A stretch of 64,000 nt of DNA, from the NCBI RefSeq assembly GCF_018919485.1, contig NZ_JAHLMU010000001.1:38655-102654 (forward strand). The letters are read 5' to 3'. Under the pieces are notes generated by a model. The model made no database searches. It saw only the letters and a list, made by a program, of their open reading frames with translations, and was not told the DNA's origin. Shown in pieces: positions 46,347-55,726 of this stretch. Position 1 is the first letter of the stretch; each line of letters starts with the position of its first letter. The stretch is from Psychrobacter sp. TAE2020. Its GTDB lineage: Bacteria > Pseudomonadota > Gammaproteobacteria > Pseudomonadales > Moraxellaceae. A program made the translations under genes and the position numbers.

Positions 46347-46832
46347 ACGATATCCTTACTTTATTTAGAAGACGTCTGCCTTACTCAATGCGAGGTCAGG
46401 AGAGGCGACTAATTCATTTGCGATAATAGTTAATTATAAAAGCTCAACAGTATCGAGGTTTTATATTTATAGTGACGTTTATATTTATACTTATAAAAAT
46501 ACTTATACAAATAATAATAGACGCTTAGATAGCCTTATAAGTGTTGAGGCATTAGTTATATTTTTAATCTAAGGGCAATGGTGGTGCTTATTGCTTTCAC
46601 AAGCTTACGCTTGAGTTAACGATTTGTATATTGTTGCAAGCGGTTTTTTGTTACACTGTGGCAAATGAGCTCACAATACAATTGCCGTTATCAATAAAAG
46701 TGCTCAATATTATAAACCACTTTTGGGTGTTTTGACCACTATGACCTATTGAAATGGGTCATGACTATCGATGACCACTCACATCATTCAATATCATCAA
46801 GACTCTGATATTATGAGATTACTGACTATTCT
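46347..46832. other. Divergent region between yebC and the channel gene
   Basis: 486 bp, AT-rich. An inverted repeat ATGACC (46741-46746) / GGTCAT (46757-46762) lies 71 bp before the channel gene. No gene seen. Confidence 0.4.
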
Positions 46833-47663
46833 ATGAAGCAGCCGACTACTGAAGCCATCACCCATTTGCGCAATCGCATTCATATTACTATTGAAGGAAC
46901 TGATACTCATTCGGGTAAGTTTTTCGATATTGTATTATTAATTGCCATTTTAGCTAGTGTGTCGGTGGTAATGCTTGACAGCGTATTATATATGCGCTTG
47001 CAATTCGGCACTATATTCTTTTATGCAGAATGGTTCTTTACTATTCTATTTACTATTGAATATGGGTTGAGACTATTTTCTGCCCCCAATCGTTTTCGTT
47101 ATATGTTTAGCTTCTTTGGGGTAGTGGATTTACTATCAGTATTACCGAGCTATTTAAGTCTGCTATTCGTAGGCGTACAGTATCTATTAGTCATTCGAAT
47201 ATTGCGCATTCTACGGGTATTTCGAGTACTTAAGCTTAAAGCCTACATGCAACAAGCCGGATTTTTGGCCTCTGCACTGAAAACTAGCCAACAAAAAATC
47301 ACCGTGTTTTTCTTATCTTTGGTCCTGTTAGTGACTATTTTTGGTTCTATTATCTATGTAGTAGAAGGGCCGGAAAATGGCTTTACTAGTATACCTGTAT
47401 CTATTTACTGGGCAGTAGTGACAGTAACTACCACCGGCTATGGTGATATGTCACCTAAAACCCCAATCGGGCAAGCGATTGCATCTATGGTAATGATAAC
47501 GGGTTATTCAATCATTGCCGTACCGACAGGTATTTTTACTGCTGAGCTGGCACGTAATATGCGCCCACAGCTAAATCCTATTGCTTGTCCTAACTGTGGT
47601 AAATTTGGTCATGCAATAAATGCCGAGTTTTGTGATCGCTGTGGTCATGCGTTGCATATATAG
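46833..47663 (+). CDS. Voltage-gated potassium channel with C-terminal zinc ribbon
   Basis: Six-helix ion channel of the KvAP/Kch type. S1-S3 fill residues 30-110; S4 carries regularly spaced arginines (IRILRILRVFRVLKL, about 121-135); S5, a pore helix and the selectivity filter TTTGYGD (199-205) follow, then S6. The last 25 residues are a zinc ribbon with C252-x2-C255 and C267-x2-C270. Potassium selectivity follows from TxGYGD. The ribbon is not part of the usual channel and may bind zinc or sense redox. The gene is alone. Confidence 0.9.
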   Translation: MKQPTTEAITHLRNRIHITIEGTDTHSGKFFDIVLLIAILASVSVVMLDSVLYMRLQFGTIFFYAEWFFTILFTIEYGLRLFSAPNRFRYMFSFFGVVDLLSVLPSYLSLLFVGVQYLLVIRILRILRVFRVLKLKAYMQQAGFLASALKTSQQKITVFFLSLVLLVTIFGSIIYVVEGPENGFTSIPVSIYWAVVTVTTTGYGDMSPKTPIGQAIASMVMITGYSIIAVPTGIFTAELARNMRPQLNPIACPNCGKFGHAINAEFCDRCGHALHI

Positions 47664-47821
47664 GCCATTATCAACAATTATAGATAATAGTCATGCTAGT
47701 TATTAATGCTTATTAATGTTTTTTATCACATCAATAAAGCATCACTAATAGAACGATACTCTCATCACTATAGAGTTGTGGCTAGCTCAGTTGCGATGAT
47801 TATCATCGATACATAGGGTTA

Positions 47822-49126
47822 TCAAGGGTTATCAAGATATTCGACAACCAATGATGACAGATCAATCTCTACTCCTAAGTTGACTAAATTCCAATACTGT
47901 CCTGATACCGTGCGATCGAGCATCATAGTAGTCGCTGAAGGCTGGAACTGACCGAAGTACTTTAATGAGCTGCGCATTTGGGTAATAGCTTCATGGTGTA
48001 CTTGGCTATGAGCGAAGTCAAACGGCCCTTCTTGGTAAGGGGGGACAGATAACGGTTTAAGGCCGATACTTAACCAAGTCTGGTAAAACTCACCGGGAAC
48101 GTCTTTGTCGTCATCACGGCGAACACCAAGTGCGATTAAGTCTTGCTCAAGAGCCGTAACATCGCTCGACACAGCATGTTGAGCAAAGCGGCGAAATAGC
48201 TTTACTTCACTGTCGCTATAGCTACGAATACCGCCAAAATCATAAGCAATCACACTACCATCCTCTCGAAAAGCAAAGTTGCCAGGATGCGGATCACAGT
48301 GCATTCGATATAAGCCAAACAACTGACCGGCGCTAAAATGAAATAAGCGTGTGGCAATTTTTTGCTTGATATTATTATCCCAAGTTGCCGCTACGCTAAG
48401 AGATTCGCCCATTTCTTCAGTCAAAGTTAGCACGCGTCTAGCTGAATGGCTATCGATCACTTTAGGAATAATAAGACCATCATCATTGGCATGAAAAGCC
48501 CCAAATACTTGTAGGTTATGAGCTTCTTTAGTGTAGTCAAGCTCATCATGTAGACTTTGTCGAATTTCATTGAACAGCTTATCTTGTAATTCACGACTCA
48601 TATTAAGGACGCCGGCTATCTTTAACGCCATACGTACTTGTTTTAGATCACTATCACAGTTTTCATCGACATCAGGGTATTGAACCTTTACGACTACCTT
48701 TTGACCAGAAGGTAAGGTGGCTTTATGCACTTGGCCAATGGAAGCTGCGGCAAAAGGCTGCTGTTCAAAATTGATAAATAGATCACTGATAGGTGCTTTT
48801 AGCTCACGCTCAACTTGTGCTTTGATCTGTGAATAAGGCATAGGGGGCGCATCTTTTTGCAGTTTTTCCAGTGCTGTTGCCACTTCAGGTGGAAACACAT
48901 CTTTATACTGCGATGCGATTTGACCCACTTTCATTACCGCACCTTTCATCTCGCCGAGGGTTTCAGCGATCTGAATACCTACATCCTGCATCAATTCTGA
49001 GCGTGCTTGCAAGCGCTTCTCTTCGTCACTAGAGAGGTGCTTTAATGAGTTTTTCGCCGCTTTACCTGCGATACTTGCAGTCATACCAGCGAGTTTCATA
49101 AAGCGTTTTCCAGACGACTTTGCCAT
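47822..49126 (-). CDS. ABC1/UbiB-family atypical kinase
   Basis: ATPase/kinase-like protein of the COQ8/UbiB group, usually tied to ubiquinone-related lipid work. Motifs appear in order: the invariant KxGQ segment GAVMKVGQIASQY (about residue 60), the A-rich loop AAASIGQVHKA, the catalytic MHCDPHPGNFAF, and YDFGGIR for metal binding. At 434 residues it is shorter than E. coli UbiB (about 545) and closer to the MDR/COQ8A-type subfamily. It is alone, away from ubiE and ubiJ, so I leave out the gene symbol. Confidence 0.88.
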   Translation of the reverse strand: MAKSSGKRFMKLAGMTASIAGKAAKNSLKHLSSDEEKRLQARSELMQDVGIQIAETLGEMKGAVMKVGQIASQYKDVFPPEVATALEKLQKDAPPMPYSQIKAQVERELKAPISDLFINFEQQPFAAASIGQVHKATLPSGQKVVVKVQYPDVDENCDSDLKQVRMALKIAGVLNMSRELQDKLFNEIRQSLHDELDYTKEAHNLQVFGAFHANDDGLIIPKVIDSHSARRVLTLTEEMGESLSVAATWDNNIKQKIATRLFHFSAGQLFGLYRMHCDPHPGNFAFREDGSVIAYDFGGIRSYSDSEVKLFRRFAQHAVSSDVTALEQDLIALGVRRDDDKDVPGEFYQTWLSIGLKPLSVPPYQEGPFDFAHSQVHHEAITQMRSSLKYFGQFQPSATTMMLDRTVSGQYWNLVNLGVEIDLSSLVVEYLDNP

Positions 49127-49453
49127 TCATATCACCATATAGAGGTTTGTTAATTATAGAGTTGCTAGCTTGCAGCATACCGTTTATTTAGTAGCGCTAA
49201 ACTCATTGCAATACCTAGGTTTGATAGAGCTAATTTTAAGCCATTGGTTTTAAGGGTTGCGCTTTATATAAGTGCAGACCTAGCAAGATCATTGCAAGGA
49301 CAAACTAAGATATTTTTTAGTTAGCCATTATTCAATTGCTCAGCTAGTTTAGTCAGCCTTTAGCCAATTGACTAGTAGAGTTCAGTGCAAGTTCACTGCG
49401 GAACTAGTACAGGACCAATGCAGCATCAGTACAGTAGTAAGTTATCAAGTTAA
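49127..49453. other. Intergenic region between the ABC1 gene and aroQ
   Basis: 327 bp. It must contain the promoter of the reverse-strand kinase gene. I see no repeats or genes. Confidence 0.4.
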
Positions 49454-49936
49454 TTAGGGCTTTAAGTTTAGCTGGTATAAGTTAGTTAGCCAGTACTCTA
49501 AGGCCATCTGATAACCTAGTGAGCCGAGACCGCTGATAACTCCCACAGCCACATCACTCAAATAAGAATGTTGGCGAAAACTCTCACGAGCATGGACGTT
49601 AGATAAGTGCACTTCAATAAATGGCTTCTGAGTTGCCAATAACGCATCTCGTATAGCAACTGAAGTATGAGTAAAGGCAGCAGGATTGATAATAATGGCA
49701 TCCACTTGCATCTTAGCACCAGTAAGTAAGCCATAATTCTGGATATCATCGACTAGCTTGCCTTCATGATTAGACTGAATACAAATCAGCTCAATATTAT
49801 GCTCCGCGGCAAGAGTCGTTAAACCGGTCTCAATCTGCGTCAAAGTAGTATGACCATAAATTTCAGGCTCACGTTTGCCCAATAGGTTGAGGTTGACGCC
49901 GTTGATTAACAGTAATTTTTGGTTTAGTTTGGGCAT
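49454..49936 (-). CDS. aroQ: 3-dehydroquinate dehydratase, type II
   Basis: Third step of the shikimate pathway, dehydrating 3-dehydroquinate. Type II signatures are complete: [20 protein letters not shown] with catalytic Tyr, [29 protein letters not shown], and [20 protein letters not shown]. Start 49936 gives 160 residues; another in-frame ATG at 49948 would add four. It is single here, although in many relatives it precedes accB-accC. Confidence 0.95.
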   Translation of the reverse strand: MPKLNQKLLLINGVNLNLLGKREPEIYGHTTLTQIETGLTTLAAEHNIELICIQSNHEGKLVDDIQNYGLLTGAKMQVDAIIINPAAFTHTSVAIRDALLATQKPFIEVHLSNVHARESFRQHSYLSDVAVGVISGLGSLGYQMALEYWLTNLYQLNLKP

Positions 49937-49948
49937 ATCAGTATCCAT

Positions 49949-50539
49949 ACAGTGCTATCGAGTGGGTTATAAGTAAGTTTGCTATTTGAAAGCGTCTATT
50001 AATGCTTCAGTTGCGTTAAAGACGATCATTAGAGTCTCAAAACAGAGCAGTAAGGGATAATTGTTATTATTATCAGTCATTAAATAAATAAACGGGCCAG
50101 AGAGCAGTGTAAGGGCCATTTGCCTTTGTGACTGCTTATGATAACAGCTCAATTAGCCAAGCATAAAAAAATTACAGGAAAATTTACTAACTCATCTTAA
50201 ATCATGTTAAAAGGCTTTATGTTACTAAAAACCCGTGCTATGATATTTTTTATGCGATAAATATTGCAAGTTTGTTACTGACAAGATGTGGGCCAGTATT
50301 TAAAGGGCCAAGCGGTCAATAATAAATGCGGTAGGACATATCGTCTCATTATTGAGAAGCTGTTTATATTAATTTATTAATGATAAAAGCAGATGTCACT
50401 ATAACTTTTGAGGTGTTTATTTAAAGTCAGTTATTTTTAAGTAAGCATTACTAAGTTTTTATTTTATGATCTTGGACCCCGTTTATATGCAATGTTGCAA
50501 AGGAATTTGGGGCTAAGCACTGTTTTAGGAAGTAATATT
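49949..50539. other. Region between aroQ and the cold-shock gene, including a long leader
   Basis: The first half is AT-rich and divergent. From about 50251 to 50539 a transcript leader of roughly 290 nt would precede the cold-shock gene, as is usual for csp mRNAs. An in-frame ATG at 50492 lies in it but is unlikely to be used. Confidence 0.5.
50216..50244 (+). promoter_or_regulatory. Probable promoter of the cold-shock gene
   Basis: An extended -10, TGCTATGAT (50236-50244), has TTATGT 17 bp upstream as a weak -35. Predicted start near 50251. Confidence 0.5.
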
Positions 50540-50755
50540 ATGTCAGATCGCGAACAAGGTATCGTCAAGTGGTTTAATGATTCAAAAGGTTTTGGTTTCA
50601 TTCAGCGCAATAGCGGTGAAGATATCTTTGTCCATTTCCGCGCTATTCAAGGTGATGGTTATCGCTCTTTAAAAGATGGCGAAAAAGTTGAGTTCAATGT
50701 AGTCGAAGGTCAAAAAGGCTTACAAGCTGAAGAAGTTAGAAAAGTAGAAGAATAA
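50540..50755 (+). CDS. Cold-shock protein (CspA family)
   Basis: A 71-residue nucleic-acid-binding beta-barrel. RNP-1 KGFGFIQ (about 16-22) and RNP-2 DIFVHF (28-33) are intact, and the opening [11 protein letters not shown] is standard. Start ATG 50540 has AGGAAG 7 bp upstream; a longer frame from 50492 lacks support. It has a long leader and a tandem terminator, and sits next to rhlB, another RNA-remodelling gene, which fits a role in cold mRNA handling. Confidence 0.96.
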   Translation: MSDREQGIVKWFNDSKGFGFIQRNSGEDIFVHFRAIQGDGYRSLKDGEKVEFNVVEGQKGLQAEEVRKVEE

Positions 50756-50817
50756 TCTATTTAGTGGTTATAGCCGTTTTGCCCTAATATTGGCCTAAAC
50801 TACTGCTATACTACTGT

Positions 50818-50898
50818 GTCGAGCCTGTCTTAGTTTAGAAAGGTAGCAATGATTGCTGCCTTTTTAATGATCTACAGACAGTTGGGCTCGGCTTTTTT
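50818..50898 (+). terminator. Nested terminator after the cold-shock gene
   Basis: An inner hairpin AAGGTAGCAA (50840-50849) with TTGCTGCCTT (50853-50862) and a T tract sits inside an outer stem, CGAGCC plus TGTC near 50820 pairing with GACA and GGCTCG near 50880, itself followed by TTTTTTT. Confidence 0.8.
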
Positions 50899-50973
50899 TG
50901 GTTTTAAGTAAGCGCTACGTTAGATAAGTGCTACGAGGGCTTAACGAGCCTATTGAATAAATAAGGAAAACTT

Positions 50974-52128
50974 TTGAGTAATTTTACCACATTCACCGAT
51001 TTGCCACTCTCAAATGCAACATTACGTGCTGTTAGTGATTTGGGCTTTACTGAACTGACGTCTATTCAAGCGCAAATATTGCCACACACACTGGCTCATC
51101 AAGATGCCATTGGACAAGCGCAAACAGGTACTGGTAAGACAGCCACGTTCTTGATTACTATCATGGAAGCGCTGCTTAATCGCCCATTTACTAGTGATGA
51201 GCAACGCTATCTAGGCGAGCCGCGTGCTGTAGTTATGGCTCCTACGCGTGAGCTGGCTCAGCAAATCTTTGATGACTGTGTGCAGCTAACCAAATATACC
51301 TCTCTACACAGTGTTTGTATTATGGGTGGCACTAACTATGAGACTCAACAGCACGAGCTAGAGCGTCACTATGTTGATATCTTAATCGCCACTCCTGGAC
51401 GCCTAATTGATCTTATGAATAAAGGTATGGTCTACCTTGATCGAGTCGAAGTTCTAGTGCTTGATGAAGCAGATCGTATGCTCGATATGGGCTTTATTCC
51501 TGATATCAAGCGTTTAGTAGGGCGTATGCCTGCCAATACTGAGCGTCAAAGCTTATTGTTTTCTGCCACTTTTAATCAAGATGTTATGAACTTGGCTTAT
51601 CGCTGGTTACACGAACCCCAGTTCGTGGAGATTGAGCCTGAGCATAAGACTAGCGAGCTAGTCGATCAGCGCTTTTATTTACTAACAGAGAGTCAGAAAT
51701 TGGCCGCCTTGGAACGTATTATTAATGACAAGGATGTAGAAAAAGTAATCGTTTTTGCCAATCGTAAGGATCAAGTTAAGCGCTTATATCACAAGCTACG
51801 TCAAGCGTATAATATAGTCATGTTATCAGGGGATGTGATCCAACAAAAACGTGAAAAATATTTACAGCGTTTTAAGGATGGTCACGCCACAGTCTTAGTA
51901 GCTACCGACGTAGCTGGACGTGGTATCCACGTTGATGATGTTAGTCATGTAGTGAACTATACTTTACCTGATCAGCCAGACGATTATGTCCATCGTATTG
52001 GTCGTACTGGTCGAGCTGGGCAGACAGGTATTAGTATTAGTTTCGTTAGTGAGGATGATGCCTTTAATATACCAGCCCTTGAGAAGCACTTGGATACTAA
52101 GTTCACTCTTGAGCAGTGGCAAGAATAG
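50974..52128 (+). CDS. rhlB: DEAD-box ATP-dependent RNA helicase RhlB
   Basis: RNA helicase, in relatives part of the RNA degradosome. Motifs I AQTGTGKTA, II VLDEADRM, III SAT and VI YVHRIGRTGRAG are present. The order and lengths follow E. coli RhlB, but at 384 residues it lacks the C-terminal tail (about 40 residues) used for RNase E contact. It starts with TTG 50974, backed by AAGGAAAA. It is directly after the cold-shock gene. Confidence 0.93.
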   Translation: MSNFTTFTDLPLSNATLRAVSDLGFTELTSIQAQILPHTLAHQDAIGQAQTGTGKTATFLITIMEALLNRPFTSDEQRYLGEPRAVVMAPTRELAQQIFDDCVQLTKYTSLHSVCIMGGTNYETQQHELERHYVDILIATPGRLIDLMNKGMVYLDRVEVLVLDEADRMLDMGFIPDIKRLVGRMPANTERQSLLFSATFNQDVMNLAYRWLHEPQFVEIEPEHKTSELVDQRFYLLTESQKLAALERIINDKDVEKVIVFANRKDQVKRLYHKLRQAYNIVMLSGDVIQQKREKYLQRFKDGHATVLVATDVAGRGIHVDDVSHVVNYTLPDQPDDYVHRIGRTGRAGQTGISISFVSEDDAFNIPALEKHLDTKFTLEQWQE

Positions 52129-52171
52129 TAATCTATGGGTATTGAAAACTAAATCCAGTCGCTAACCTAAT

Positions 52172-52211
52172 AAAAAGCCCTCAACGTTGCTGATGACGTT
52201 GAGGGCTTTTT
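52172..52211. terminator. Bidirectional terminator between rhlB and the TauE/SafE gene
   Basis: AAAAAGCCCTCAACGT (52172-52187) pairs with ACGTTGAGGGCTTTTT (52196-52211). Confidence 0.93.
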
Positions 52212-52296
52212 AAAATTATTTTTTAAATTTGTTGTTTTGCGAGATATTACTTTTTGCAGCTATTGTTTATGAGAGGAGTAATAGAAGTTAAAGTAT

Positions 52297-53178
52297 TTAT
52301 TTTTCATTATTTATATGGTCTTTAGTCATACTGCCATCAGTCATATCGTGCATGCTGTGATCCATATTCGGGTCCATATCTTGCTTAGCATCAGCAGCGG
52401 CTGGCATATTATGGTTACTATGATCCATAGTTGCATCCATGCCCTGATGCATAGGCATATCTGCCATTTGTGAGTCAGACATAGAAGACATATCATGGCC
52501 TCCATGCATAGTAGTCATAGCCAAAGGTACGACGACGACTGCCAATCCTGATATTACCATGATAGCACCATTCAACTGACGCAAGCGCAAACGACCAATT
52601 TGGTTGCGCATCCAGCCTACAGTTTTGTGAGTAGCCACCAACATAGGGACGGTACCTAAACCAAAGACAAACATCAATACAGCACCAGTCAAGGGATCAT
52701 GACCGACAACCGCGATGAGTAGGGCACCATATACTAAACCACAAGGTAAGAACCCCCACAATAGACCAGCAGTCAAAGCTCGTGGGAAAGTAGTCAGAGG
52801 GAAGACCTTTTTGCGTAGAGGGGCTAGCGCCTGCCAAAAGCGCATGCCAAAGCGTTCAAGCTTAGTCAAGAAGGGCAAGCCAAGCATAGTCATGCCAACG
52901 AAAACTAAGACTAACCCTAGTAGAATCCGTGGAATATTATTACCTACCATTAACGGCGCTAATACGGCAGTACCTAGAAGACCAGCAATCAATCCTAAAG
53001 AGGCATAACTGAGCAGACGACCAATATGATAAGTGGCAATCAAAGCTCGGCGCTTGGCAGGGCTGACGTCTTTCATGGATAAACTAAAAGCAGCTACTAG
53101 TCCGCCGCACATACCTAAACAATGGGGCGAACCAAAAAACCCCATAAATAATGCCGCGATCAGTAAAGCAGTAGTCAT
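52297..53178 (-). CDS. TauE/SafE-like membrane protein with Met/His-rich tail
   Basis: Integral membrane protein of the sulfite exporter/UreH-like family (COG2836 type). It starts FMGFFGSPHCLGMCGGLV, a cysteine- and histidine-bearing segment typical of the group beside cbb3 oxidase genes. Six or seven helices follow to about residue 222. The last 70 residues are hydrophilic, with 14 methionines and 8 histidines in patterns like MHGGHDM, MPMHQGM and HSMHDMT; such spacing is known from copper-binding tails. ccoS is just upstream on the same strand, which points to copper delivery to cytochrome oxidase. Confidence 0.85.
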   Translation of the reverse strand: MTTALLIAALFMGFFGSPHCLGMCGGLVAAFSLSMKDVSPAKRRALIATYHIGRLLSYASLGLIAGLLGTAVLAPLMVGNNIPRILLGLVLVFVGMTMLGLPFLTKLERFGMRFWQALAPLRKKVFPLTTFPRALTAGLLWGFLPCGLVYGALLIAVVGHDPLTGAVLMFVFGLGTVPMLVATHKTVGWMRNQIGRLRLRQLNGAIMVISGLAVVVVPLAMTTMHGGHDMSSMSDSQMADMPMHQGMDATMDHSNHNMPAAADAKQDMDPNMDHSMHDMTDGSMTKDHINNEK

Positions 53179-53226
53179 AGAGCATATCTCTTATCATAAA
53201 CTAGTGTGGTAGGAGCAATATTGCAG

Positions 53227-53493
53227 CTAATCGTTATCAGTATCAGCTTTTTTTGGCTGAATAGCGTTGTTTTGCAAAGTGGATTGTTGAGTATTAGAGT
53301 CAACATCTTTATCAGTAGCTGCTGTATGCATTTGCATAGTCTGGCGACGCTCTTGGCGATCATCTAGGATAATACGCTGCGAGGCATTGTCTAAATCCTC
53401 GAACTGATTGGATTTGACCGCATAGCGCACCGCCCAAATAGCCACTACAAATAGCATCAAGCTCAAAGGTATTAACAAGAATATACTGAGCAT
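53227..53493 (-). CDS. ccoS: cbb3-type cytochrome oxidase assembly protein CcoS
   Basis: Short bitopic membrane protein needed to insert cofactors in cbb3 oxidase. One hydrophobic helix (about 2-22, IFLLIPLSLMLFVVAIWAV) is followed by YAVKSNQFEDLDNASQRIIL, the family's signature of a small hydrophobic helix and D/N pair. The tail of 40 residues is hydrophilic and of low complexity. It sits just before the TauE-like gene. The remaining cco genes are not in the window. Confidence 0.88.
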   Translation of the reverse strand: MLSIFLLIPLSLMLFVVAIWAVRYAVKSNQFEDLDNASQRIILDDRQERRQTMQMHTAATDKDVDSNTQQSTLQNNAIQPKKADTDND

Positions 53494-53595
53494 AGTAGTC
53501 CTTTTGGATAGCCGTTCAGCTATAAGTGATAATCTGTATTATACGCCTATTATCTACTGATTGATGAAATGAGCTAAGTAAAAGAAGTCTCTTGC

Positions 53596-54378
53596 CTAGA
53601 GTAGAGTTTCAGACAGAGGTTTGGCAGCCTTGCCTCTAGGGGTTAGTAGCTGCTGAATACTGACTTCTTCAGCGCTACGGCAGTTAGACTGTGGACGTAA
53701 TACATCACGTAAATAAGCGGCAATTTCATAAACAGCACGTCTTGAATGACTTAAGTTCTGTGCCGGTTGCATCCAATCACGAGGCAAAGGTAGGGGCGCA
53801 TTGATCGGCGTGCTATTTATATTGTTGAGCGCAAACTGACGTCGTGCACGTGCCATATGATAGCTATCGGTGATCAAATAAATATGATGTAGCGGGATGC
53901 GTTTGGCGGTAAATCGGGCATTTTCGCAAGTATTCATACTAGCATTTTCACTGATTAAACCATCTATACCATGTTCCATAAGCCACTGTCCCATCCAAGG
54001 TGATTCAGCACCACTAAGCACCACAGGCAGAGGCAAGTCATGATAAGCGCTAGCTAATGTACGTACCCGACTAAGACTATAACGATTCAATATAATGTCG
54101 TTATCAGCATCGTTGGTCAGGCCACCACCAAGTATTACATAGGCAGTCGGAGGTGAGCTCATCGCTGCCCCCCTCATAGTAGGCAGCGGCAAATGCTGCA
54201 ATAGATAAACCACTGCTCTTGAGAACAAAGGAGTAAATAAGCTGATTAGGACAATGATAATAATAGTAGAGCCGAGCACAAAGGTAATATTAATAATACG
54301 AAATATCTTGATGGTACGCTCAGCTGAACGCAGATAATAGCGCCATAAACGCAGCGACCAAAGGGATTTAGACTTCAT
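53596..54378 (-). CDS. YdcF/ElyC-family protein (DUF218)
   Basis: Membrane-anchored protein: one or two hydrophobic segments in residues 20-60, then a DUF218 domain. Motifs: YVILGGGL near residue 80, PVVLSGAES, a SENASMNTCENA (typically E-x-S-x-N-T-x-E-N) and LITDSYHMARA. Related ElyC and SanA affect envelope integrity. Start: ATG 54378 overlaps the murB stop by 11 bp; longer frames up to 54426 are open. Coupling to murB suggests a wall role, not proven. Confidence 0.85.
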   Translation of the reverse strand: MKSKSLWSLRLWRYYLRSAERTIKIFRIINITFVLGSTIIIIVLISLFTPLFSRAVVYLLQHLPLPTMRGAAMSSPPTAYVILGGGLTNDADNDIILNRYSLSRVRTLASAYHDLPLPVVLSGAESPWMGQWLMEHGIDGLISENASMNTCENARFTAKRIPLHHIYLITDSYHMARARRQFALNNINSTPINAPLPLPRDWMQPAQNLSHSRRAVYEIAAYLRDVLRPQSNCRSAEEVSIQQLLTPRGKAAKPLSETLL

Positions 54379-55483
54379 GGTCGCTGGATCCAATTGACCC
54401 ATCGGCATCAACCCATACAGGCTCACGCGCTAAAGTTATGGCAAATTTCTGATAAATAGAGTCGGCAATATAGGCCTGAGCTCGAGCTACCTCAGTTTGA
54501 GTAGCTAGATAGGGGCGGTGATTGGTTAGCACTAAGGCTTGCTTCTGATGAGTAAGGATAGGCTCGATACCGCCACCTTTCAGTCCTGCTTGCTCAATCA
54601 ACCAACCGGCAGCTACTTTAACTTTGTTATCAGGTAATAAGTAGCCGATGATAGTAGGATAGCTAGCTTTTAGCTCAGTAAATTGTGCTTGCCCAATGAC
54701 TGGATTCTGAAAAAAGCTACCACAATTGGGTAGCTGTTTAGGGTCTGGAAGTTTTAACTGACGAATATCAATGATAGCCTTCATAACATCTAGTGGCGAA
54801 GGATGCAGGCGTCCTTGCTGCTGAGCATAATCTTGTGCGACGGTTTTTACATCGCCATAGCTAGCAGAAACCTTAGTGGCATCAGTATGCAGTCGAAAGC
54901 TTACCCGACTGATAAGCCAAGTGTTGGGAGTGCGTTTAAATATGCTGTCGCGATAGCCAAACTGGCAGTCAGCCGCTGACAAGTCATGCCAAGTGTGAGT
55001 GGGTAGATGATACGCGCGTACAGACAGCATACAGTCTTCTAGCTGTACGCCATAAGCGCCAATATTCTGTACTGGGGCTGCACCAGTTAAGCCTGGTATT
55101 AAGGCTAAATTCTCCAGTCCATACCAGCCTTTATTGACAGTATAAACGACTAAGTCATGCCAGTTCTCACCAGCCATTACTTCGATATCGACATATTCTG
55201 CGCTACTATGTAGTACAGTAATACCAGTCATTAAAGGCCGTAATACAATAGCTTTTAGTCGATCAGGCAACAGCACGTTGCTGCCACCAGACAACACTAA
55301 TAACGACTGCGCCGCCTGGTTACCTATAGCATAGCTGGCCATAAATTCGTCGAGTTGAGTTTCAGTATGGAGAAGCACTGCAGTATCAGCCACACAAGCT
55401 AATGCCATAGTATTGAGCTGTGACAAATCAGCATCAGTGCTGATGTTTTGAGCAGTAGAGTCAGAGCACAAAGCAGTGATCAT
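54368..55483 (-). CDS. murB: UDP-N-acetylenolpyruvoylglucosamine reductase
   Basis: Second step of muramic acid synthesis: FAD-dependent reduction to UDP-MurNAc. FAD domain motifs LSGGSNVLL and GAYGVQLED, plus IPGLTGAAPVQNIG, are standard. The E. coli-type C-terminal signature KLPDPKQLPNCGSFFQNP contains the catalytic serine (GSFF). Start: ATG 55483 (AGG 7 bp upstream) gives 371 residues; the longer 397-codon frame is not supported. The downstream YdcF gene overlaps. Confidence 0.95.
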   Translation of the reverse strand: MITALCSDSTAQNISTDADLSQLNTMALACVADTAVLLHTETQLDEFMASYAIGNQAAQSLLVLSGGSNVLLPDRLKAIVLRPLMTGITVLHSSAEYVDIEVMAGENWHDLVVYTVNKGWYGLENLALIPGLTGAAPVQNIGAYGVQLEDCMLSVRAYHLPTHTWHDLSAADCQFGYRDSIFKRTPNTWLISRVSFRLHTDATKVSASYGDVKTVAQDYAQQQGRLHPSPLDVMKAIIDIRQLKLPDPKQLPNCGSFFQNPVIGQAQFTELKASYPTIIGYLLPDNKVKVAAGWLIEQAGLKGGGIEPILTHQKQALVLTNHRPYLATQTEVARAQAYIADSIYQKFAITLAREPVWVDADGSIGSSDHEV

Positions 55484-55726
55484 AAGGCGACCTGTTCGAT
55501 AAGTAAAAATGCTAACGTCGATTGTTATATAGACGGTGTAAAATAAAATAGCGCCCTTCATAACTCTGCGCTATCGAGGTGAGTTTTGCAGCTTATTGTG
55601 GCGTATATACCCTGCAAAAAATAGAGCGCTGATAGAACAACTATAGCACTCTAGTATTAAATGCAGTGATGACAATAAGCGCTGACTCAGTAAGGATCAA
55701 TGCAGAAGTGCTGAACAGGATTGAAT

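Noticed and set aside
50492-50539. ATG 50492 as start of the cold-shock protein
   Set aside because: ATG 50540 has AGGAAG at the right distance and gives the standard 71-residue product.
55484-55561. 26-residue N-terminal extension of MurB
   Set aside because: No ribosome binding site for the upstream start, and the family begins near the later ATG.
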